Assembly (NCBI GenBank): GCA_954871525.1
Contig: OX940861.1
Coordinates: 39,693,201-39,757,200, forward strand
DNA length: 64,000 bases
Direction: 5' to 3'
Source: Parietaria judaica
Lineage: Eukaryota > Streptophyta > Magnoliopsida > Rosales > Urticaceae
Below the pieces are notes generated by a model, which ran no database searches, was not told the origin of the DNA, and was given only the letters and a program-made list of their open reading frames with translations. Shown here piece after piece: positions 20,510 through 31,202 of the stretch. Positions within the stretch are counted from its first letter, which is position 1, and each line of letters opens with the position of its first letter. The position numbers and the translations under genes are program-made.

Positions 20510-23500
20510 AGAACCGAACGCTCAGCCTTTGAGCGCCTCGGAGGCGAGGGTGGTGCCGAAAGGCGGAAGGCTCGAAGGAAACGCCGCCGTCAAGAAAAGC
20601 ACGCTCAGAGCCGCCCTAGAAATGAGGAAGATCTACGCCGACTTTTGGACCGCCGCAGCCGGAAAATCGACCTGCGGCAGCACATCGAAAGACGGAAGGA
20701 GAGATCCTTTCAGCGAGACGCGAACGACGCCGACTCTGATGTGTCGGGATACTCCCAACACTCCACCGCACGCGAAGTCAGAACGAACGTGACGCAACGT
20801 CTGGCGGCACCCCCGCCAGATGCCACGTTAAAAGACGAAGTCCAGGCCCTAAGAAGGGAACTGAAAGAACTCGCCGCAGCCAACAATACTGATCCTGCCA
20901 AGCGGAGAATGGCGGAGGGAATCATCTCCCCTCTCGCAAGCCACCTGCTCGACGAAGACCTCAGCGGGGACCTACGATTCCCTCTGAATCTCGTCTATGA
21001 TGGCACGACCGATCCGACGTATCATCTGGTGCAATATCAGTTCGCCATGCGAATCAAGAAATGCTCGCCCTCGACCATGTGTCAGGCTTTCTGCCTCACC
21101 CTCACCGGCGTGGCTTTCGAGTGGTACCAGAGGCTCCCCAAGGGATCGATCGAATCCTTTGAAGAGTTAACGGAACGATTTACTTCCCGCTTTGCTAGCT
21201 CGATAACACAACAAAGGGAAAAATCGTACTTGTGGTCCCTCAAGCAGCGCAAAGACGAGACCCTCCGGGCCTATCTGAAAAGGTTTACGGAGGAGGCAAA
21301 CAAGGTCGCCAGCTACACTGACGACGATGCTGTCACCGCGATAATCGACGGTCTCCCGGTGAGCGAATTCACACGCTCGCTTGTCAAGAAAAGGCCCACC
21401 TCTATGGCTGAACTAATGGCTAGGGCGGCCGAAGACATCGCCGCCGACGAATACTTCGTCAGCCGAAACCAACTCAATCTGGACGAGCAAAGCCGGAGTA
21501 ACCAGAAGATAGATGATGACTCCCAGAGAAAGAAACAACGCCAGCAGCCGAGCTCCGAGGGACGACAACAGCGTCCAAAGCGAGCGGACGGTTTTCGAAA
21601 GGACGCAACCTTCACCCTGCTGACCGCGTCGCCGGCCACGATCTTCAACCTCCACAAAGAAAAGTTTGGTCCTCCGAGGCCTATGCCCAAGAGGACCAAC
21701 AAGGACAAAAGTCGGTACTGCGAGTACCATCAAGATCACGGCCACCTGACGTCGCAATGCTGGCAACTGAAGAAGCAAATTGAGCAGCTCATCCAAGACG
21801 GGCAGTTGAAGGAGTTCGTCAAGAAACTCGTGGCGGGAAACGGGCAATCCAACAACCCCCTGCCACGCGAGGGCGGGCAACCCCAAGACAGCTACCCTAA
21901 CGAAACCCGTCAAGATGAAGAGCAAGCCAAAGGCAAGGCACCGCAGTATCACGTCGTGTCCACTATCCTAGGTGGACCCGAAACTGGGGATTCAAACAAC
22001 AAGCGGAAGAGATACGCCCGGGCCCTCGAAGGCGACGACGAGGAACACCAGGTCAACTTCGCAAACCTGACCAGCTCAACAGCGGTGCTCCCCAGCCAAG
22101 CCATTACTTTCACGGAAGAAGAGGCCCGAAGAATATCCCAACCCCACAACGACGCCATCGTGATAGAAACGTTGATCGCCAACAACCGAATAAGACGGGT
22201 GCTGGTCGATAACGGAAGTTCGGCGGACGTCATCTTCAAAACAGCCTTAGAGCGCATGAGTCTGGGAGGGCTCGTCCCGACACCCATCAAGACTCCCCTC
22301 TACGGGTTCAATGGAAAGCCCGTCTTTGCCGAAGGAGCCATCGACCTTCCCACAACATTCGGATCTGAGGACGGGCCCGTGGTCACTAAGATGATCAGGT
22401 ACCTCGTAGTGGACCAGCCATCATCTTACAACATCATCATGGGAAGGCCGTCCCTCAACAAACTCCAGGCCATCACCTCCACCTTCCACTTGCTCGTAAA
22501 GTTTCCAACGGAAAGTGGAGTAGGGATCCTGAGAGGAAGCCAACGAGAATCCAGAACCTGCTACGCTCAGGGAACGAGAGCCGGGAGAAACGAGCTGGTC
22601 ATCCACGCAATCCGGCAGCCAAGTGACGACCTCATTTCCGAGCCGGAGAGGGCGCGAATGTTTAGTGAACTCGACCCGAGGGACGAGAGACGCAAGCCTA
22701 CAATGGAACCTTCCTCCGACGTGATCTCGGTCACGTTAGACGAGGAAAAACCAGAAAGGACTGTCTCAATCGGCGCCCGGTTGCCTGTCATGATCAAGAC
22801 ACAACTGGTCGTCTTCCTGCGGGAGTTCAAGGACGTCTTTGCCTGGTCACATGCCGACATGCCCGGCATTGACCCTAACATCGCGGTCCACCGACTCAAC
22901 ATTGAGAAAGGAAAGGCGCCCAAGATACAACGACGACGGGCATTCAACCCCGAGAGATATCAGGCCATCAATGATGAAGTCAACAAGCTCATCGCCGCCG
23001 ATTTCATCCAAGAAGTCACATACCCGGAGTGGGTGTCCAACGTCGTGATGGTCAAGAAGCCTAACGGCAAATGGCGAATCTGCATAGATTATTCCGACCT
23101 CAACGTAGCATGCCCGAAAGACTGCTTTCCTCTCCCGAGGATCGATCAGTTGGTAGACGCGACCGCCGGCCACCAACTGATGAGCATGATGGATGCGTAT
23201 TCAGGCTACAACCAGATCCGGATGCACGAGCCTGACCAGATACATACCACGTTCATCACCGACCGTGGTCTCTACTGTTACAAAGTCATGCCCTTCGGGC
23301 TCAAGAATGCCGGGGCCACATATCAGCGCCTGGTCAACCGCATGTTCGCCCCACTCATCGGAAAAACCATGGAGGTCTATGTCGACGACATGATCGTCAA
23401 AAGCCTCGAAGAAGCCGACCATGTCAGGGATCTCCGGGAAACTTTCACGCTCCTCCGAAGGTACCAGATGAAACTGAACCCCACCAAGTGTGCCTTCGGG

Positions 23501-25969
23501 GTCGAGTCTGGAAAGTTTCTGGGATTCATCGTCAACCGACGAGGGATCGAAGCAAATCCCGAAAAGATCCGGGCCCTAATCGAAATGAAGAGCCCTCGAA
23601 GAATCAAGGAAGTACAAAGCCTGAACGGGCGCGTCAACGCCCTAGGGCGATTCGTCTCAAAAGCCACGGACCGATGTCAGCCGTTCTTCCAGGCCCTCAA
23701 AGGCGGGAAAAGTTTCGCGTGGGACGAAAAGTGCGAGGCCGCCTTCCAAGAGTTAAAAACTTACCTTGGATCGCCGCCGCTGCTCTCAAAGCCCAAAGAC
23801 GAAGAGGCCTTGTTCCTGTACCTTTCCATCTCGACCAGGGCCGTCAGCGCGGTCCTGGTCCGAGAGGAGGACAAGAGACAAATGCTGGTCTACTACGTCA
23901 GCAAAGCTCTCCTCGATGCGGAAACCCGCTATACGCAGATCGAGAAGTTGGCACTCGCACTAATCACCACCGCAAAGAAGCTCCGCCCGTACTTCCAAGC
24001 CCACCAAATTATAGTGCGAACCGAGCACCCAATCCGCAAAGCACTCCTCAAAGGCACCTCGTCGCGAATGACGATCTGGTCACAAGAGTTGGGAGAATAC
24101 GGTGTGGAGTACCAGCCCCGAATCGCTATCAAGGCTCAAGCGGTGGCAGACTTCATCGCCGAGTTCACATACGATGCTGAGATCGAGACCGAGGAAGAGC
24201 TCGACGGTCCGCCCCGGGCAATCAAACGAAAGTCAAGCCCCGACGGACCTGTTTGGAGCCTCCATGTTGACGGCGCCTCTAACGCAAACGGCTCGGGGGC
24301 GGGTATCCTACTTACCAATCCCGAGGGCGGAAAACTGCGTTACGCTATCCGTTTCGGATTCAAAGCCACGAACAACGAGGCCGAATACGAAGCCCTGTTG
24401 GCCGGACTCCAGATCGCTCAAAAGCTCGAAGCAAAGAACTTGCAAATCTACTGCGACTCTCAGTTGATCGTAAAGCAAGTCGAAGGCGAGTACCAGGCGA
24501 AGGAAGAAAACATGGCAGCCTACCTCGCGGAAACACAACGGCGCCTGGAGTTCTTAGCGTGGTATGAGATCACTCAAATACCCCGAGCCGAGAACTCTGA
24601 GGCCGACGCACTAGCCAGGATGGCTTCAGGAACCGACGACGAAGAGCTAGGCAGAGTCCCGGTCGAAGCACTTGGACACCCGTCCATTCAAAAAGCCCAG
24701 ATCTTTGCCATCTCTGGCGAAGATGAGGGCGCATGGATGACGCCCATCGCCAAGTACTTAGAGCGCGGTGTGCTACCCGCCGATCGGAACGAAGCACGAC
24801 AGCTCAAGCTCAGGGCAACGAGATACGTGATCCATGACGGCAATCTCTACAAGCGCGGGTTCATGCAACCCCTTCTCAAATGTCTTCCCGAAGACGAAGC
24901 CGATCTCGTCCTCCGAGAAATTCACGAAGGGATCTGTGGCAACCACTACGCAGGACGATCTCTGGCCCTCAAAGCCCTTAAGCAAGGTTACTTCTGGCCA
25001 ACCCTCAGGAAGGACGCTAATGAGATTTCCCGTAAGTGCGACAAGTGCCAGCGATTCGCCAAGATACCCCATCAGCCAGCGGTCCCACTATGCCCCGTGA
25101 TGGTCCCACGACCATTTGCCAAGTGGGGGATCGACCTGATTGGGAAACTTCCAAAGTCCCCAGGAGGCGTCGAATACGCAATAGTGGCCATCGACTACTT
25201 CACTAAATGGGTCGAAGCGGAGCCAATCGCGAAAATCACCCAGAAGAATACAACAAACTTCATCTGGCGCAACATCATCTGCCGGCATGGGATTCCCGCC
25301 TCGCTAATAACCGACAATGGGAAACAATTCGACAACGTCGACCTCCGAACCTTCTGCCAAAGTCTCGGAATCAACAACACCTATTCCTCGCCTATATACC
25401 CGCAGGCGAATGGCCAAGTCGAGTCAGTCAACAAAGACATCAAGACAATCTTAAAGAGAAAACTTGACGAGAAGAAAGGCAAATGGGCAGAGGAGCTACC
25501 CTCAGTACTCTGGGCTTATCGAACCACCACGCGCAATTCCACTGGCGAAACCCCGTTCGCCCTAACCTACGGAGTCGAGGCAGTCATTCCCGCCGAGATA
25601 AGCGTCCCTTCACCACGAGTCGAGTTCTTCGATGAAGAACGAAACGATGAAGCGCTGCGGCAGGAGCTCGACATCCTCGAGGAAAAGCGAAATGAGGCGT
25701 ACACCAGGCTGGTTGCGCAGAAGCGGATTGTGGAACGCTACTACAACTCCAAAGTCAAAGAAAGGCGCTTCGCGGAAGGAAGCCTGGTCCTGAGAAAGGT
25801 AGGCCAAAACACCCAAGTCCTCGGCGCCGGAGTCCTCGGCCCGACTTGGGAAGGCCCCTACCGCGTATCGAAGGTGATCCGAGACGGGACATACCGGCTA
25901 CAGGAAATGGGGGGTAGCGAAATTCCACGACCCTGGAACGTCGAGCACTTGAAGCAGTATTATCAGTAA
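20510..25969 (+). CDS. Tat-2 gag-pol polyprotein, open over the whole length
   Basis: The frame is open from just after the ORF1 stop to TAA 25967-25969. The first ATG is at 20645, giving 1,774 residues. Counting from that ATG: retrotransposon gag about 100-222 (FEWYQRLPKG), zinc-knuckle-like CEYHQDHGHLTSQC about 358, protease VDNGSSAD about 519, reverse transcriptase about 800-960 with YVDD at 912-915, RNase H about 1050-1150, a second archaeal-type RNase H about 1198-1328 (HVDGASN...NNEAEYEA...DALARM), and integrase with an HHCC zinc site about 1425-1468 and DDE residues in WGIDLIG, TDNGKQF and GQVESVNKD. It ends without a chromodomain. All catalytic motifs are intact. A single frame implies one polyprotein cut by its own protease. 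The true start could be upstream if the TAA is read through. Confidence 0.95.
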   Translation, partial: RTERSAFERLGGEGGAERRKARRKRRRQEKHAQSRPRNEEDLRRLLDRRSRKIDLRQHIERRKERSFQRDANDADSDVSGYSQHSTAREVRTNVTQRLAAPPPDATLKDEVQALRRELKELAAANNTDPAKRRMAEGIISPLASHLLDEDLSGDLRFPLNLVYDGTTDPTYHLVQYQFAMRIKKCSPSTMCQAFCLTLTGVAFEWYQRLPKGSIESFEELTERFTSRFASSITQQREKSYLWSLKQRKDETLRAYLKRFTEEANKVASYTDDDAVTAIIDGLPVSEFTRSLVKKRPTSMAELMARAAEDIAADEYFVSRNQLNLDEQSRSNQKIDDDSQRKKQRQQPSSEGRQQRPKRADGFRKDATFTLLTASPATIFNLHKEKFGPPRPMPKRTNKDKSRYCEYHQDHGHLTSQCWQLKKQIEQLIQDGQLKEFVKKLVAGNGQSNNPLPREGGQPQDSYPNETRQDEEQAKGKAPQYHVVSTILGGPETGDSNNKRKRYARALEGDDEEHQVNFANLTSSTAVLPSQAITFTEEEARRISQPHNDAIVIETLIANNRIRRVLVDNGSSADVIFKTALERMSLGGLVPTPIKTPLYGFNGKPVFAEGAIDLPTTFGSEDGPVVTKMIRYLVVDQPSSYNIIMGRPSLNKLQAITSTFHLLVKFPTESGVGILRGSQRESRTCYAQGTRAGRNELVIHAIRQPSDDLISEPERARMFSELDPRDERRKPTMEPSSDVISVTLDEEKPERTVSIGARLPVMIKTQLVVFLREFKDVFAWSHADMPGIDPNIAVHRLNIEKGKAPKIQRRRAFNPERYQAINDEVNKLIAADFIQEVTYPEWVSNVVMVKKPNGKWRICIDYSDLNVACPKDCFPLPRIDQLVDATAGHQLMSMMDAYSGYNQIRMHEPDQIHTTFITDRGLYCYKVMPFGLKNAGATYQRLVNRMFAPLIGKTMEVYVDDMIVKSLEEADHVRDLRETFTLLRRYQMKLNPTKCAFGVESGKFLGFIVNRRGIEANPEKIRALIEMKSPRRIKEVQSLNGRVNALGRFVSKATDRCQPFFQALKGGKSFAWDEKCEAAFQELKTYLGSPPLLSKPKDEEALFLYLSISTRAVSAVLVREEDKRQMLVYYVSKALLDAETRYTQIEKLALALITTAKKLRPYFQAHQIIVRTEHPIRKALLKGTSSRMTIWSQELGEYGVEYQPRIAIKAQAVADFIAEFTYDAEIETEEELDGPPRAIKRKSSPDGPVWSLHVDGASNANGSGAGILLTNPEGGKLRYAIRFGFKATNNEAEYEALLAGLQIAQKLEAKNLQIYCDSQLIVKQVEGEYQAKEENMAAYLAETQRRLEFLAWYEITQIPRAENSEADALARMASGTDDEELGRVPVEALGHPSIQKAQIFAISGEDEGAWMTPIAKYLERGVLPADRNEARQLKLRATRYVIHDGNLYKRGFMQPLLKCLPEDEADLVLREIHEGICGNHYAGRSLALKALKQGYFWPTLRKDANEISRKCDKCQRFAKIPHQPAVPLCPVMVPRPFAKWGIDLIGKLPKSPGGVEYAIVAIDYFTKWVEAEPIAKITQKNTTNFIWRNIICRHGIPASLITDNGKQFDNVDLRTFCQSLGINNTYSSPIYPQANGQVESVNKDIKTILKRKLDEKKGKWAEELPSVLWAYRTTTRNSTGETPFALTYGVEAVIPAEISVPSPRVEFFDEERNDEALRQELDILEEKRNEAYTRLVAQKRIVERYYNSKVKERRFAEGSLVLRKVGQNTQVLGAGVLGPTWEGPYRVSKVIRDGTYRLQEMGGSEIPRPWNVEHLKQYYQ

Positions 25970-26205
25970 ACCCGACAAGACTAAGGATAAAAATAAAGCA
26001 GAAGAAGGTTGAAGCTAAGATACAACCTGAAGGGCAACTCCATCACCGTCTAAGTCTAGATGTAACGTCAGGCACGGGAATAGCCCCGATAGCCAATATA
26101 TGTACAAGAAGAGCGCCACAAGAAGCGCAATATATATAAAAGTTTCTCTTATTCCGCGAATTGATACCTCCCAAAAGTTTCCTCCTAACCTTTGCAAGAT
26201 TACTC

Positions 26206-26222
26206 AGAAACTGGGGGGTTGA
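26206..26222 (+). other. Internal polypurine-like tract after Tat-2 pol
   Basis: AGAAACTGGGGGGTTGA lies about 240 bp after pol and mirrors the 3' polypurine tract AAAAACTTGGGGGTTAA (31240-31256). Tat-1 keeps the same element at 11097-11113. Confidence 0.5.
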
Positions 26223-26305
26223 TGTAGGAAAAGACAACTGTATGTAAAAAAAAAGAAAAAGAAAAAAAAAGAGACCGAAAACGGCCCGGATCTCGATCCC
26301 GCCGA

Positions 26306-26953
26306 CTCGGCATCTAAGTCCGAACGCCTCAAAAGCGTCACTCGGCATCTAAGTCCGAACGCCTCAAAAGCGTCACTCGGCACCTAAGACCGAACGCCTC
26401 GAAAGCGTCACTCGGCACCTAAGTCCGAACGCCTCGAAAGCGTCACTCGGCATCTAAGTCCGAACGCCTCAAAAGCGTCACTCGGCATCTAAGACCGAAC
26501 GCCTCAAAAGCGTCACTCGGCACCTAAGACCGAACGCCTCGAAAGCGTCACTCGGCATCTAAGTCCGAACGCCTCAAAAGCGTCACTCGGCACCTAAGTC
26601 CGAACGCCTCAAAAGCGTCACTCGGCACCTAAGTCCGAACGCCTCAAAAGCGTCACTCGGCACCTAAGTCCGAACGCCTCAAAAGCGTCACTCGGCACCT
26701 AAGTCCGAACGCCTCAAAAGCGTCACTCGGCACCTAAGACCGAACGCCTCAAAAGTGTCACTCGGCACCTAAGTCCGAACGCCTCGAAAGCGTCACTCGG
26801 CACCTAAGACCGAACGCCTCAAAAGCGTCACTCGGCACCTAAGTCCGAACGCCTCAAAAGCGACACTCGGCACCTAAGACCGAACGCCTCAAAAGCGTCA
26901 CTCGGCACCTAAGTCCGAACGCCTCAAAAGCGTCACTCGGCACCTAAGACCGA
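26306..26953. repeat. 35-bp tandem array, 18 full units
   Basis: Units beginning CTCGGCACCTAAG start at 26306 and repeat every 35 bp to 26901; a 19th is partial at 26936. Variation is limited to a few sites (CACC/CATC, GTCC/GACC, CAAAAG/CGAAAG). There are no spacers, so this is not a CRISPR array. The array begins and ends within 48-bp-type repeat sequence, so it probably arose inside that array. Confidence 0.97.
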
Positions 26954-27514
26954 GAGCGGCCCGGACCTCGATCCCGCCGACTCAGGCATCTTAAAGACCA
27001 AGAGCGGCCCGGACCTCGATCCCGCCGACTCAGGCACCACAAAGACCGAGAGAGGCCCGGACCTCGATCCCGCCGACTCAGGCACCTCAAAGACCGAGAG
27101 CGGCCCGGACCTCGATCCCGCCGACTCAGGCACCTCAAAGACCGAGAGCGGCCCGGACCTCGATCCCGCCGACTCAGGCATCACAAAGACCGAGAGCGGC
27201 CCGGACCTCGATCCCGCCGACTCAGGCACCACAAAGACCGAGAGCGGCCCGGACCTCGATCCCGCCGACTCAGGCACCACAAAGACCGAGAGCGGCCCGG
27301 ACCTCGATCCCGCCGACTCAGGCACCACAAAGACCGAGAGCGGCCCGACCTCGATCCCGCCGACTCAGGCACCTCAAAGACCGAGAGCGGCCCGGACCTC
27401 GATCCCGCCGACTCAGGCACCTCAAAGACCGAGAGCGGCCCGGACCTCGATCCCGCCGACTCAGGCATCTCAAAAACCGAGAACGGCCCGGATATCAATC
27501 CCGCCGACTCGAGC
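26954..27514. repeat. 48-bp tandem array, about 12 units
   Basis: Units of 48 bp with the core GCCCGGACCTCGATCCCGCC followed by GACTCAGGCAC; one unit has lost a G near 27347. They share core and period with the Tat-1 array (11137-11668). A lone related unit at about 26283-26310 precedes the 35-bp array. Confidence 0.95.
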
Positions 27515-27826
27515 AAAAAAAAAACTCGCAACACTGCCTGAAGACAGATCCTACGAAAGAACGATCAGGCAAGAGGCAAGAGTTAATCTACTTATATAAA
27601 GGTTAAACGATCAGCGTTCACGGGTCAGCCCGTCAGTTACAGCGATAAGTGGTTACTTATACTGAGCCACGGCGGCTCGCTACAAGCAAAGAACGTGCCC
27701 GCGCATACAAAGGAGGCACCTAGAAACGCTACAAAAGAAAATAAATACCGCGCCATAGACGGCCACTACAACGAGCTACATACTCTAGACAAATATACAA
27801 GATCTACAACTGCTACAAAGAGAAGA
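27515..27826. other. Non-coding stretch downstream of antisense gene
   Basis: About 310 bp with no recognised gene. By position it is the 3' untranslated region of the leftward antisense gene. Confidence 0.5.
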
Positions 27827-28969
27827 TCACGGGAAACGAGAAACCCAGTCAAAGATCGCCTCCTCGCCACCGACGGCGGCCTCCTCTTCCTCGTCCCAGG
27901 CGGCGGCCTCTTCAGCAGGCGCCGCGCCTCCTATCGCCGCGTCAGCACCGACAATATGGTCGAGATCGGGGGCGTAATAGTCATCTGGGGCCAAAGGAGG
28001 AATCGGAGGGAGATGGCCCCCTGCCCCGCCAGCTACACTGCCGACGCTACCAACTCCTTGGGGATGAATCCCCGCAGAAAACTCCACTCCGTTCACGGAG
28101 AGGCTCAACACGGGCCCAGGAGGGGGCATGCGAGCGATGAAGGGCTCCAGCGCAGCCATCACCTCAGGAGGGGCCTGCACATTCTGAAGGAAGGTGGTGC
28201 GCAGGTACATCCCCGGGTTGTCCCGAAACAACCCCATCAAGCCGCTCAAGAAGCTCTCCCACCTCAGGGTCTCGGACTCAGCAGCGCGGGCCCCCCTAAG
28301 ATGCAGCAGCTCCGCATCCTTCACCGCTTCCGACTCATAGGAAGCCCCAAGTTGGGCGTTGAGATGATAGACCTCGGCACGGTACTGGGAAGCCTCTCTG
28401 GCGGTCGCCAGGTGTGCTGCATGCTCCTCGCGAAGAAGCTGCCATGCGACGGAACTCTCTGGCTGCGGGGGGCTCATCCAGTGGACGGGCCCAAGAACCC
28501 CAGCCTCGGGGCGTCCCGACCAGCCCGAGGGGAAGGCTGTGCTGGATGATCCGCCGGCGGGAGGGGCCCCTCCATGCATCTGATAGCCGTACGGAGGAGG
28601 TACCTGCAAGAAAAAGAGACAAGCATGATAAAGCTCACAAAAAAAAAAAAAAAAGAAAAGAAAAGGGGGTCGACAAGCTCAGAGCATTCACCTCCGCGGG
28701 GGCGTGGTAGGAATGCGTCGGCCCATACGACGGGGCCTGGCCGTACGCGGGAAATGAAGCGTACTCCGTCAGCGCCGGTTCCATCACCGGAAGCTGACCG
28801 TAAGGGTCGGGGCCCCAGAAGGGCGCTACAGGGCCGAACTCTGTCGAAGGGAGCCCAATCGGGGGAGTCATCCCGGCTCCTCCGTGGCTCGGCCCCGGCA
28901 CGTCAGACTGTCCTCCGCTGGAAGGAAAAAGGGGAAGACCCCACGACCATCCATCACCACCGTCCATAC
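27827..28969 (-). CDS. Tat-2 antisense ORF2, two exons (about 350 aa), function unknown
   Basis: Reading leftward, exon A (about 28969-28692) begins two bases after a TTCTTTTGCAG acceptor with ATG at 28967 (MDGGDGW). It is rich in Pro, Gly, Tyr and Ser and ends at GCGGAG|GTGAAT. Exon B (28603-27827) follows TTTTTCTTGCAG and joins in phase, giving about 350 residues. Exon B has a helical coiled-coil-like middle (REEHAAHLATAREASQYRAE, then LGASYESEAVKDAELLHLRG), an NPGMYLRTTF segment, a SVNG segment, and an acidic Glu-rich tail. The Tat-1 counterpart keeps the exon pattern and the NPG and SVNG segments although the DNA is quite diverged. Whether it is translated alone or spliced to antisense ORF1 is unclear. 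No known domain recognised. Confidence 0.55.
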
Positions 28970-29075
28970 CTGCAAAAGAAAAACAACCATGTCAAGAGCA
29001 AAATAAGATAAACAAGAAGAATATATCGTAGCGAGGCATAAAGCGACGAGGACCGCGCGTAGAGCCGGACCTCTC

Positions 29076-30956
29076 TTAAAGGCCCGACGATGATTCAGCG
29101 AGAGCTTGGGGCGACAGCCACCCTGATCGCACCCATGCCTCCCTCGTTAAAAAGGAGGCGAAGCGCCCGGGGATGGCAGACCCTGTCAGAAAGAAGCTAA
29201 CAAAGCCCCTGTCCCCAGCACCGGAGGCGATACACAGCCGAGGAATCCCAAAGCTCTGCGGGGCGGACCCCAAATAAACGTTCGGCACCCAGACCCACCG
29301 GCTGTGCCAATCCGGGTCTACTTCCGGGGTCAGATTTCCTACCCGAAAACCCCATACCGGACGAGAGAAAACCCAGTTATTAATCCCCCGATCATCTTGG
29401 GATACGACGATGGGAAGGAGTCTCCGGAATTGGGTTGAGGTCACATCTCGGCCACGCCCCTCTCGCCACATCGAGAAAATTCCGGCGGCAAACCACCAAA
29501 CGTCCGGACGGACCTGGAGCGGATGCAAATCCAGCGACACCAGAAGCTCCTCCGCCAAAGGAGGGATCGGCAGGGAAAAACCTAATCGAAGGCTCTCTAA
29601 GGGAACCGCGACCATCCCATCACGGGGATATCCAGGGAGCTCTCCCTCCACCGGAGAACATACCCCTGGCAGAGCAACACGCTCAGCCCTAGAAAAGGCC
29701 TCCAGTTCCGCCGGAGGGACAGAACTGGGGATATTGACATCTGAGAAAAGCGCGAGGGAGCGAGGCAACTGAGGGCCGCGCGCGCCCGCAACGAACTCAG
29801 TCCGTCTCCTAACTACCCTGTCGAAATTTGGGCATGACCCGCCCGCTATGCCGGCACTATGACGTGGTCCCTCCACGTCAAAGGGCCCGTAACCAGCACT
29901 CGTGGAACCTCTGCCGCTGGCAATATCAACATCGGGGGATCTCAGACCCGCTCCCGGCTCAACAAACGAATTACGCTCAAAGCCCGCTACGGGAATACTC
30001 ACCTCGGCCGGCATGGACCTCGGCGACTCAGAGGTGCGCCGCGACGTCGCCCGGAAAGCACGGAGGAGTGCCGGAATATCCGGGAATCCCGCCGGAATCC
30101 GCCCCCCGCCGGAGTCGGCCGTCAGCGTCACCACGAAGGACATCGAACGTCCCCGGCCACCACGGGCTCCCCTTCGGGACGACCCTCGAAGGCCGGGCTC
30201 CAGACGATCCCGCCCGGAGCTCCCCCCTCGGACTCGGAGCAGGGGCGGACCCACCGGACTTCCCCCCGACGCCGCGGGGGAACCGCCGACATGGTACGAC
30301 GGGTCCCCGCAGACCGAGAGGCCACCGAACCCACCCGTAGGGGACGAGCCCAGCCGGACCACTCCACCGCCGAAGTCGCACGACCCCGGCACAGATCCGG
30401 TCGCCGGGGTCCCGACGGCGTATCGCCGCCTCTCGCCGCCCAAGATCGGGCCCGCAGAGCGGACCACCAAGGGTCCGCCCTCACCCAAAGGAGGTCGGGC
30501 TCCTCCTCCTCCTCCCACGGCGAGAGTCGCCGGCCTTGACCGACTCGCCCGGGACCCACCGTCACGCTGCCGCTCACCGCCGGCAACGACAGGTCCCTCG
30601 GCACCGGCCGCGGAGAGCTGGCCCTCGCCGGAGATGCGCGACCCAAGCCCGCGCGCACACGAGCTGGCCCTAGCTCCTCCGCCTCCATCGACGTGCTCCT
30701 CCGGCCCAGATCCGGTCACCCTCGGACCCCGTTCCTCATACGACCGCCCTCCACCAGCGACAGAACCCCCGGCGCCGTCGTGGGTGAGCCCGAACTCACT
30801 CGACGCCCACGGAGCCAAGCGCGATCCCTCGTGCTCCTCCGCCTCGCCGACGGTCACCAGTGACACCCACGAGCTCGCCTCGCCGAGCTGGTCACGGTGG
30901 TGGTCTTCTCCGGCGACGGCGGACTCCGGTGAGGAAGGTACGGCGGATTTCGTCAT
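29076..30956 (-). CDS. Tat-2 antisense ORF1, Transposase_28-like protein (626 aa)
   Basis: A leftward frame of 626 codons starting MTKSAVPSS (ATG 30956). This start is chosen because Tat-1 starts at the aligned place with MAKRTFSD. Residues 1 to about 400 are Gly/Arg/Ser/Pro-rich and probably disordered. From about residue 415 the protein matches the putative gypsy type transposon (Transposase_28) family: VPLESLRLGFSLPIPPL, LHPLQVRPDVWWFAAGIF, and DPDWHSRWVWVP. The family is known from plant retrotransposons and has no established biochemical role. A TATA box lies about 254 bp upstream on the same strand. The stop TAA is conserved with Tat-1 and is followed by a possible donor (AGAG|GTCCGG) and by the acceptor before ORF2. 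Confidence 0.75.
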   Translation of the reverse strand: MTKSAVPSSPESAVAGEDHHRDQLGEASSWVSLVTVGEAEEHEGSRLAPWASSEFGLTHDGAGGSVAGGGRSYEERGPRVTGSGPEEHVDGGGGARASSCARGLGSRISGEGQLSAAGAEGPVVAGGERQRDGGSRASRSRPATLAVGGGGGARPPLGEGGPLVVRSAGPILGGERRRYAVGTPATGSVPGSCDFGGGVVRLGSSPTGGFGGLSVCGDPSYHVGGSPAASGGSPVGPPLLRVRGGSSGRDRLEPGLRGSSRRGARGGRGRSMSFVVTLTADSGGGRIPAGFPDIPALLRAFRATSRRTSESPRSMPAEVSIPVAGFERNSFVEPGAGLRSPDVDIASGRGSTSAGYGPFDVEGPRHSAGIAGGSCPNFDRVVRRRTEFVAGARGPQLPRSLALFSDVNIPSSVPPAELEAFSRAERVALPGVCSPVEGELPGYPRDGMVAVPLESLRLGFSLPIPPLAEELLVSLDLHPLQVRPDVWWFAAGIFSMWREGRGRDVTSTQFRRLLPIVVSQDDRGINNWVFSRPVWGFRVGNLTPEVDPDWHSRWVWVPNVYLGSAPQSFGIPRLCIASGAGDRGFVSFFLTGSAIPGRFASFLTREAWVRSGWLSPQALAESSSGL

Positions 30957-31202
30957 TTGGGGCTCGCGGGTTCTAGAGAGAGAAAGTGGCCGGGCTCTGT
31001 TTTTCGACCTCGAAGTCTCGTTTTTTCGAAAATTATGACGCGAACAAAAAACGGCAAACCTAGATAACAGAAAGGCGGGCCCACTGCGAAAATCAAAACT
31101 CAAAAGCGATACCCGGAATAGAAGTTAGGAAAGGAAAACGAACCTTTTCACTATTCACCAGGGGAAAAAGCTTCGGGAGTGACGAATGAGCCGTCCCGCC
31201 GC

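Noticed and set aside
26306..27514. Regular short repeats that could be taken for a CRISPR array
   Set aside because: The units are contiguous without unique spacers, differ by substitutions, and lie inside a plant retrotransposon. They are tandem repeats.
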